Both the position numbers and the translations under genes were made by a program. From Pelagophyceae sp. CCMP2097 (Eukaryota; Sar; Pelagophyceae), in assembly GCA_026770575.1 (NCBI GenBank), contig MU657191.1, forward strand, positions 367,450-405,955: a stretch of 38,506 nt of DNA, read 5' to 3'. Below, one piece after another: positions 1 through 9,800 of this stretch; the first letter of the stretch is position 1; each line of letters begins with the position of its first letter. Under the pieces are notes generated by a model that did no database searches, was not told the DNA's origin, and saw nothing but the letters and a program-made list of their open reading frames with translations.

Positions 1-816
1 ACCGTGGCAGCTCCCGGGCAAAGGATCCACGGCACAGACGAGCCAACTCGGCGCATGCCGCAGCAGGCCACCATCGAGTCTCAGCTCGGCAGACAAATCT
101 ACTAGAACAAATTGTATCGCCAAAAGCTTAGTCGCCTCACAACATTTTGTTTTGGCCTGTTTTTGACAGATTGGGACTTAAATTCTGCCTTTTCTGCCTT
201 TGTTCTACCTGTTGGATTACGCCCAACCTTGATCGCATGAGTCCGTGTGCGCGCGTCGAGGCGAGCGCCAAAGTTGCACCCGGACAAGTGCTCTCGTTGC
301 TCACTTCAATTTTGGTGTCCGACACCTTGGCTCGGCCGGGGTGCCATCGGAAAAAACACCTGATCCAAGAAAGCAGCCTGAGACTGCGCATCGAGCTCGG
401 CCGGGGGGGAAGGCTTACGCGACGCGTGTCGTGGACTAGCAGGGCGCGGACGAGCAGAGTCAAACAAGGAGCCACAGAGACCGAACGGTTTCCAAGGGCA
501 AAGGACGCCGCGCTCCGAGTAAGCGCACCTAGGCGTGGCGTGGAGACGACGAGCACGGTCCTATAGACGGGGGCAGGCTTACTCGACGCGTGTCGTGGAC
601 GAGCAGGGCGTGGACGAGCAGAGGCCTTCTCTGTGGCTCCTTGTCTGCCTCTGCTCGTCTACGCCTGCTTATCCACGACGTGTGGATTCTGCCCCCCGGG
701 GGCCTTCGGGGCCTCGACCGCACCCTGACTCCTGCTCCGACGCTTGGGTGAGGGTGAGGGTTGGATTTACAATTGTAATATCACGGGGAGAAGACAGGCG
801 CGGCGCGGCAGGTCGG
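1..816. other. 3' flank of the giant caspase-ARM gene, no gene recognised
   Basis: I find no credible coding exon here. Open frames on both strands are Arg/Ser-rich, overlap each other and carry no recognisable domain. The stretch does hold an imperfect inverted and direct repeat cluster (annotated separately at 411-685). The neighbouring minus-strand gene ends with a TAG or TGA-type stop at about 817, so this region includes its 3' untranslated sequence. Confidence 0.6.
411..685. repeat. Direct and inverted repeat cluster
   Basis: Segment 411-459 (core GACGCGTGTCGTGGAC, then AGCAGGGCG and ACGAGCAGAG) recurs as a direct copy at 575-623 with few mismatches. The segment after the first copy (about 465-480, ACAAGGAGCCACAGAG) returns as its exact reverse complement at about 630-645, and an imperfect reverse complement of the core follows to about 685. 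The cluster could therefore fold into a long imperfect hairpin. A related copy sits at 35553-35585. It looks like a decayed short mobile or satellite-like element. I see no coding capacity or target-site duplication. Confidence 0.6.
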
Positions 817-3800
817 TTACCAGACCATGGGGTCTTGGACGGTTTTGGGCCTCGAAGCAAAAGTTGGCGGGGCACCCCAGTAGACGGCGCCGTAGGCGAA
901 GCGCGCCGCGGTCCGGAGGTAGGAGACGTGCGCCTCGCCGCCGCGTCTGGACGGCGCCTCCGCCTCCTTTTCCACCAGCACCGCCGCCGCCCGCGCCTTG
1001 GCCGCAGCCCGCGCCTGCACCGCGCGGTGCCTCGGCGAGTTCAGCTGCGTAGAGCTCGGCCGCTGCGTCGGCTTGGCGAAGCCGGCGGTGCCGGTCCGGT
1101 GCGTCGGCGGCGCCGACAGGCCGGTGCTGGGGCGCTCCCTCAGCGACGAGAACTTGCTGGTCCCAAAGCCGGGGCGCTCCCTCGGCGACACGAGCTGGCC
1201 GGTGCTGGCGCGCTGCCTCGACGTGGCCTGGAGGTTTGGTCTGCTGGCTCGGTGCTTCAGGGACGTCGGGAGCAGGCTGGTGCTGGCGCCGTGGTCCGGC
1301 ACGGCCCGCGCCAGGACCATGGCCGCGCGGTGCCTCGGCGCGACGCCGCCGTGGATGAGCTGCGCGACGGCGGGCAGCGCCGCCAGGTGCTTTCGGTTCG
1401 ACGGGTGCTCGAAAGCCAGAGCCGCGACGCAAAAGCAAAACTGCGCCAGGACGAGCTTGTCTCTTGGCCACCGCTGCGGCGCCGCGAGGATCGGGGCCAT
1501 GTGGTCGGCGGCGATGGCGGACTGCACGCCTTTCTGCCCGCGCGCAAGGCTGCCGAGCGCGAAGAGCCCGGCCGCGCAGACGCGCGCGTCGTCCAAGTGC
1601 GCGGCGAGGGCGGCGGCGACGGCGTCGACGCCCGAAGCGTCGTTGATCATCACCTGCGCCTCGGACCGCCGCCGCGCACGGTGCGGTGCCTGCTGGAACA
1701 CCTAGCGGCGACGACGTTACGAAACGTCGAAAGGCGATCAATCGTCGTACCAGTTGTCGTTTGCCGCCTTTCCCGGACGCGGCTTTTGCACGTCTCGGTC
1801 GGACGGGACGGCGACGCGCGAGGCGAGGCCTCCTAGGCATCGGCAGGCGGCGGCCTGGAGTCCCGCGTCGCCGGCGTGCTGTTGCATCTTGCCCACGGCA
1901 AAGTAGACAAAGCCCGATCTTCGCGCGAGCAAGCTGGCGGGGCCGCTCGTCGAGGCGCAGGCGCCAACGACGTAGAGGGCGTACTCGCAGACTGCGGGCT
2001 CGGCGTCGAGGAGGGGTCGGACGCCGTCGGAGACGAGGAGGCCGGGGTCCCAATGCTTCACTGAAGCGCACTCAAACTCAAACCGCGCGTCGTCGCGCAA
2101 AAGCGCCGTCAGCGCCTCGCAGCAGCCGCGCGCGACGGCCCGCGCGGCCGACGCCTCGGCCGACTCCACCGAGCCGCCGTCCGACGTGGCGGCGCCGTCC
2201 GACGCGGCGCTATCCGACGAGACGCCGTCCTCCGGCGGCGGTGTGGTCGTGGCGGCGACGTATTCGGCGAGGCTCGCTCGAAGGACGCCGGCGATGAGGG
2301 CGACGGTCTCGCGCTTGAGGATCTCTTCGCGCGCCGCGGCGGCAACCCCAAGGAAGCCAATGACGACTACCGCATGGTCTCGCGCGAGGCGGCGGTCGCC
2401 GGCGTCCGCGGCGCAGTCGGCCAAGAGCTTGTGCGCCGAGCCGACGAGGCCGACGATGCGGGCGCTGTCGGCCTCGAAGACGCACCCGCGAGCCTCGCGC
2501 TTCGACTCTGCAGCTTCTGCAACGGGAGCCGGAGCTTCGGCGACCGGCGCTTCGTGCGCTGTGGCGCTGCCGTCGACCGTCTTGTTGGCGAGGGCCGACG
2601 CGACCGCGAACGCCTTGTCAAAGTCGACGTACGGCGCCGGGCCGCCCGACTGCAGGAGGGCCGACGACGCTGAAAACGCGGCCTCGACTTCCGCCGACGG
2701 CGCGGAGAAGCCCGGGCCGGCCGCCTTGCAGAAGAGGGCGGACATGACTGCGAATGCAGCCTCAAAGTCGACGACTTCGGCGCCAGGGACTAAAAACAGC
2801 GCATCGTTTTGAAGCGCCATGTCCCGGTTCGACGCGTGGCCGACGCACGAATTCGCCACGGCGAAGCAGGCGGCGCGCGAAACGGCCGCGCTAGAGTGCG
2901 CGAGGCACCGGACGGCGCCAACGACGGCCTTGCCTGCTTTTTCCCGCGCCGCGGCGTGGTAGCAAGACAGCCCGGCGAGCCAGGTGCACGCGGCCTCGGC
3001 GAGCTCCGCGGGCAGCGCCTCGGCCTCGGCGGGCGTGACGCCACTGAGGACTTTTAAAGCGGCGTTTAGGAGGGGCATCATCGCATCCTGCGCTTCCGCG
3101 CTCGGTAGCGCAAAAAGGCGCAGCGAAAAGAGGCCGCCCGAAAAGCCGTCGCCCGTATCTTTCCGCGTTGACGCGTCGGGCGACCGCGGCTTCGGCCGCG
3201 GCGCTCCCGACCAACGATTTGCGATGGCGACTGCAGTCACCGCGGCCTTAAAGTTTGTGCCTTGGAGCGCTTTTTTCAGCCGCGAGGCACCGACGCCGCC
3301 GCCGCGGGCGGCGCGGTCGTCGTTCGTAAGGACAGCCGTGAAGAGCTTGACGCCCTGCGCGAGGGCGGTGGCGCAGGCTTTTTGGGCGTGCTTGTCGGCG
3401 CGGTGCTTGGACAGCGCAGAGGCGACGGCGGCCGCGCGGCGCGCAAAAGCAGTGTCGACCGCAAACGCATTAGTGCCGGGCGCCCCGGGGCCCCGCCCCG
3501 CGAGCGCGGCGCCGAGGAGCGCGGCGTAGAGCAGCGTGGCATATTCGGCGACTCTGGCGTCGTCGAGCGCCGTCGCGGCGGCGGCTCCGGCGGCGCCTGT
3601 CGTGTCGAAGCGTTCAAAGTCGTCGCCGCCCGCCGCTGAAATGCGCTCAGCCGCCTTTGCCGGCGCCAGGTGCCGCAGCGCCGCGCAGAGCGCCGCCGCA
3701 GCCGCGTGGAGCAGTTCACCCCCGGGGTCCGCCGCGTGCATCTTCGTCAGGCGCACCAGCTCTTTGATCGCGTCGGCATCGACGACGTCGGCCAGCAACC

Positions 3801-6800
3801 CGCAGGCGGCGAGGATGTCGCAGCCCTGCAAGAGGATGGCTTTCGTGCGCCCGAAGCGCAGCATGGAAGCCAGGGCGCGGCGCGCGACGCTTCGCAAGGC
3901 CGCTCTGCCCTCGTACAGTGCCAAGCCGAGTCCAAAGCCCTCTGGGTCGAGTCGCAGCGAAACGCTGAGCGGCACCATTAGCGAAACGTCGCAGATCGGC
4001 GCCAGGCGCCCCACCGCGCCCGCCGCGTCGCGCGGCGCGTCGAAGCCCAGTGCGAGGTCGACGTTGCCCCCGTGCCGCAAGGCGCAGGCGCGCAGCGCGG
4101 CGGCGCCCCACTGAGCCGCCGACGTCGCGAGCGAAACGCGCGCGGCCGTGGCCCCCTCTTCTTGCGGCTGCGGCTGCGAGGCCTCTGGCGCCTCCGAGGC
4201 GAGTGAGACGTCGTCGTCGAACACCGACGCCGCGCCTTGCTTCGCCGCGGCGCCGCCCGTCTGGTGGTCCGCGGCGAATTTGACGTAGTCGAGGGCCGCG
4301 TGGACGACGTTTGTTGCGATTCCGCAGGCGTCGGCGGCCGCGTCTTGGTTCCTCGGCAGGAAGAGTACGAGCCAGTGCAGGCACTTGAGGGCGAGCGCCG
4401 TCGCCTCGAAGCCGTCGTCGCCGTCGAACGCGCCCTCGGCCGCGCGGGCGGCCGCGGAAACGGTCTTGGCCGCCGCGTGCCCGAGGCAACCGAGGACGGC
4501 TTGCACGACTCCTCGCTTGCCCAGGAGCTTTTGGTACTGCGGCGCCGACGGCCAGCCGATGCAGTCGGCGGCGTCGTTCGAGTCCACCGGCGGGTACTCG
4601 GGCCACTCCGGCAGCTCCGGCAGCAGGAGCAGCGTCCAGAGCCGCAAGACGCGCCGCGCCACGGAAAGCGAACCTATAAATGCTGCAGAGGCGGAGACGG
4701 AGCGCTCCACGGCAGCGCGGTTCAGGACGATGGCTTTGCGCGCCGCGGCACCGCGAATCGCAAAGTCCTCGAGCAGCGCCACGCCGTGCGACTGCACGGC
4801 GAAGGAGTTCGACGCTTCTTCCATCGTCCGTAGTAGCGCCACTTCACCACTGCCCCCAAAGAGCGCAAACTCCACGTCGGCGGCCTCCTTCCACAATCGA
4901 GCCACGAGCCCCTCCGCGGCCGCGGGTGAAAAGACTGCTTCGAGCTTGGAGTCGAGGGCCAGAACGTTGCTCGCCAGCTCCTCCGCCGGAGTCACCGCGT
5001 CCGGCGTCTCGTCGCGCGTTGCCGCCTGGGAGCGTCCTCCGTCGGCGAAGGCCAGGAAGAACGCCGCGGCCTGTCTCTGCGTCTCTGCGTCGGCGTGGCG
5101 GAGCCGCACGAGCATCTCGACCGCCTCTGGGCGTCGGAGGATGACGTGCGCGACGAGCGCCGGCCGCCCCACAGCGCAGGCGCGGAGGACGTCAAAGGCC
5201 TGGGCGCGGACGGCGGCGTCGTCGCCGTGGAGCTTGAAGACGTCGATTATGCGTCCGACGGCGCACATCAGCGTTTCGTCCACGCCGCCGCCGCCGGCGA
5301 TCATGGCCGCGTCCCGGTCGCCTGCCAGGAGCGCGGGCACCGCCAAGTGCCGAATAGCGCCGACGTACGCTTCGGCCGCGCCCGCCGTCGCCAGGAGCGC
5401 CTCGCCGTGGCCCAGTCTCTTCACGTCGGCCTCGGGCGGCAGCAGCAGCGCGTAGGCTCCGTCCGCGACAAACGACTTTTGCAGCTGCGGCGCCGCGCAC
5501 GACAGCGCGGCGGCGGCGGCGCAGGCCGTCGTCAAAACGACGGCGTCGTCGGGGAAGCACCGCAGCGCCGAAACGACGAGCCCGACGGCGCCCTGCGCCG
5601 CGAGGATGCGCCGGCACTTTGCGAACGAAGCCTCCGCCGCCGATTCCACCGCCAAAGCGGCGGCGGCCTCGCCCGACGGCAGCACGCGCAGCGACCCGGC
5701 GTCGTCGGCGTCTTCCAAATCCACGCGCTTGTAATTGCCGCCCGCGATGGCGGCGACGAGGCCGCAGGCCCGCTCTTGGACGAGGGCGTTCGTCGGGTGG
5801 AGGCGCATGGCGTTGAAGAGCCGCGTCGTGCCGTCTGTGGCGCAGACGAGTTTGTCTCGATGCACGGTACTGCCCGCGACGAGTCGCCGCAGCGCCCCGA
5901 GCGCGGCGGCGTCCACGGCGGCGGCCGCCGCCGACTCGCGGTCCCGTGCGACGGCGTCCGCCTCGGCGGTGGCGGCCGACTCGCGGGCCTGCAGTGCGAC
6001 GGCGGCGTCCGACTCGGCGGCGGCGGCGGCTACGTCCGACACGGCGGCGGCAGTCGGCTCGAGGGACCGCGCGGCGCCCGGTGCGACGGCGGCGTCGGCC
6101 TCCGCCGCGGCGGTTGTTTCGGGCGGGGCGGCGAGGACCAGCGACCGGAGGACGGCGACGAGCGCGAGGTTACCGAGGGCGTCCTCTGGCGGCAAAAACG
6201 CGACGAGCGCGGCGATGGCGTCGCAGCCGGCGCACTGCACAGCGTGGAGCTGTATCCAGCGGCTCATGCCCGCCTCGACCAGCTCGACGACCCAAGCCAC
6301 GCGCTTTGGGGCCGCGAACCACGCCTCTAGCCCGCCGTCGGCCGCGGTCGAGGCGATCGAGAGCGCCCCCGCGGTCGAGGCGTGCAAGAGGCGCGCGAAG
6401 AGCTGCAGCGCCTCGTCGAGGCATTCTTGCGCGTAGCCGTCCGTCGCCGAGGGTTCGTCCACGATGACTGCCACGGCGCATCGAAGCGCTCGGAGCTGCG
6501 CGGATCGCGGCGCCGCGGCGAGCGGGGTCTCGGCGTCCGCAGCGAGCCCCGGAGCCTCTGCATCTTGCATCACCAGGGCGTCGGCGTCGACGACGCTCGT
6601 CGTCGAGACGAGGGCCTCGAGGACGAAGGCGGCTTGGCCGTGCGCCCCGGCGGCGTCGTCGTCGGCTGGGTGCGTCGCGGTGCGCAGCGCGTGCAGCGTG
6701 CGCGCGAGCAGCCGCCGCTGCGCGGGGACGTCGGCGAGGATTTCGCCGATGACGCACTTGCCGGGTCCCGCTTCGGGCGCGTCCGCCGCTGCGCGTTCAA

Positions 6801-9800
6801 GGCGGCTGCCTTTGATGATTTCCGAGATGGCTGCGAGACCTTGCGTCTGGACCAACTCGTGCGTCGGGTGCGCCTCGAGGTAGTCTAGGACCTGCAGCAA
6901 AAGGGCGGGCCAGTTTTGCCCCGGCGCGCCCTCCTTCCCCAAAGCTTCGAGGCGGATGCAGCAGCAGGCCCAGGCCTGGCACCCCGCCGAGACGCCCGGG
7001 CCTTCGTCTCGGAAGTCGTCCACGGGGGTCGATTCGGTAGAGTCCAAAGCCAAGGCGAGTCCGGGTCGATCAAAAAGACGAGCTTTGAGCCGAACGGCGA
7101 TGAGCTCGTCTTCCCGAGCTCGGCGCCGAACTGTCTTCAAGAGGGCCGCGACGTTGGCCAGGTCGAGGGAGAATTCGAACTCCTTGAAGCCGACGTCCGC
7201 GACGGAGAGCAGCAGCGCCCCACCGAGGTCCTGGATCGAAGCGTGAGCCGGGTGCGCCTCGACCGCGGCGAGCACCGTCTCTAGCAGCGATACGTAGAGC
7301 GCCATCCCGTCGGCCCGCCTCTTCGCAAGTGGCGCGCGGAGCCCGCGGGCGTTCTCCGCGCGCGCCCGGACGAGCGCGGCCACGTCAAAGGCCATGAGCG
7401 CGACGAGCGCGGGCTGGACGACAGGCGCCGAGCTAAGGTGCGTGGCGACGGTGCGCTCGACGGTGCGGAGCGGGTCGCGGATCGACTTGGACGCGGCGGC
7501 CGTGGCGTCGGCGACAACCTTTTGGTAAGTGGAGTTCCCCGCGATGATTGCGGCGAGGAGGCCGCAGCCGGCGCGCTGCACGGCCTCGTCGCCGTCGAAC
7601 TTGCGCATGGCCTTTAGGGTGAGCTCGATGGCGCCCTGCGAAGCCACTATCGTCTGCTGCTCGGGCGAGTCTCGGACGAGCGCCGCGAGGAGCGCGAGGG
7701 CCGAGCTCAGCACACCCGCGTCGTCTTCGTGCCGCAGCACCGCGTCCAGCGCCAGCTGCACGCCGCCCGCGTCGAGGACCATCTTGGGGCGGGCCAAGTC
7801 CTCGACAGCTGCTACCCGAGCGTCCGCCTCCGCCGGCGCCGCGAAGCTCGCGAGGGCGAGCAGCGCCTGCCGCTGCACGTGGACCGCCTCGTCGAGGGCG
7901 CCCGCCCGCGCGCACTCGACGAGCGCGCCGGCGAGCACGTCCACGAGGCCGGCGTCGGCGAACACGCGCTGTGCCTGCGCGCAGCGCCACGCCAGGCGGC
8001 CCGCGGCGCAGCTCGCCGCCGCCAGGAGCCGCGCCGCCGGGTCCACGCGGTCGCCGCGGTCCACCACGGCGACGAGCGGCGCCGCGGAAACGAGCCGCGC
8101 CGCCGGGTCCACGCGGTCGCCGCGGTCCACCACGGCGACGAGCGGCGCCGCGGAAACGAGCGGCGCCGCCGGGTCCACGCCGCCGTCCACGGCGGTCCCG
8201 TCGACGGCCCGCGGCGCCCCCGCTTCCGCCGCGAGAATCGCGGCGTCTGCCGCTTCCGCCACGGCGTCCGCCGCGGCAGCCGCGAGAGCCGCGGCGGCGT
8301 CCCTCCGTTTGTAATGGCGCTTGAGCGCCGCGAGCGCGTCCGTCAAAAGCACGACGACGCGGCCGCACGTGTCCATCTTCGCCAGGGCGTTTCGCATCGC
8401 GGCGTCCGTGGCGAGGCCTGCGAGGGCGACGCAGCAACCCTCGTGGACGCGCCATGTCTCGAGCGCGTGCACGCCTCGGAGTGGCAGCGCGTGCACGCCG
8501 GGGCCCGTCCGAGCCGATTTGAGCGGCCACGGGTGCGCTTCCTGCGCCTTGAGGATGTGGTGCGCGAACCGGCGCGCCTGCGCCAAGGGCGGGCCGCTCG
8601 CCGCGGCCTCGAAGACTCGAGGGGAGGAAGGTCCGTCGCGCGCCGGAGGACGGTCCGAGTAGGCGGCAAAAGCGGCACCTATTTGCGGCGATACGAGGGT
8701 CAAATGCGGTCGCTCGTTCACGACCCCGTCGTTCGCTCGCGGGACGACCCGCCGGCCCCTCGCCGCTGATGCTGCTCTCGCCGTCGTCGCCTTGCAGAAG
8801 TCCGGGTCTTTTCCTCTGGCGCGGTTCCGTACCGACGGCGACGAGGATGGCTTGCTGGCTTTTCAGGTCGGCGGCGGACGTGTCGAGGGCCTTTTCGAGG
8901 ACGTCGAGGACGGATTTCCGGTGGTGGCGGACGACGCCGTCCTCCAAGGCGCAGATGTCGACGCCGGCCTCGAAAAGTTCCGGGGCGCCTCGCCATCTCG
9001 TCTGCAGGGGCGTCGGCAGCGTGACGACGTCGTGCCAGAAGAGCCAGCGGACGAAGCGACAGGCCTTGTCTACGACGTCGTGCGACTCGGAAAACCTCTC
9101 GAATGCGCGCGGGAGCACCTCCTTCAAGAGGCGTCTTCGCATCTCCGGGGAGCAGACCACGTCGACGAGCTCGCTCGACTCCGAACAGTTGCATTGCAAC
9201 GCCAGCTTCGCCTTGGAACCCGCGGCGGCGGCGGCCGATTCGCCGAGGCCCTCGACTCGCTTGGCGCAGAGCCACCTCTTCTGCGCTTCAACGGACAAGA
9301 CCACCGTCGCAAAGAGCGACGTCAACGCGCAAACCGCGTCGTGGACCGTCGCCGCCCCGTCGACCTTGACCTCGAGCTCATTGAGCGCCTTGAAGACGAT
9401 AGGATGCACGATGCCGAGCGAAGACTGTTGGAGGCCCTCCGTGAGTGCTCTGCGCTCCAGGGCGCGGACTTCAAAGTACGCCGTCTCCGGCGGCAAGGTG
9501 TCCGGGTGCGCTTCGCCGTCGTCGGCAGCGGTGTCGACCTCTTCGACGGGGTCGACGTGGACGGCCAGCGAGGAGACCTCGGCGTCGGTGACTTGCTGAT
9601 AGCATTTCGACTTGCTAAAGTACAGGGCCGTGACGACGTCGCCGACCGCAAGCTCGCCAGTGGGCGCAGCGCGCGCAGCGCGCGCCGCGACTGCCGCGGG
9701 TGGCGCGCGCGCAGCGGGCGCCGCGACTGCCGCTGGCGCCGCAGGCGCCGCGGGTGCCACGGGTGCCATGGGCGCCGCGGCCGCGGCGACCGCGGTGGGC

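Noticed and set aside
535..2297. Long plus-strand and alternative minus-strand frames opposite the ARM gene
   Set aside because: Arg/Ala/Pro-rich shadows of a GC-rich coding strand, with no domain and poor third-position bias compared with the ARM frame.
7433..8790. Continuation of the caspase frame past 8790 to 7433
   Set aside because: It turns into an Arg/Gly-rich sequence exactly where the ARM frame becomes convincing, so it is read-through beyond an intron.
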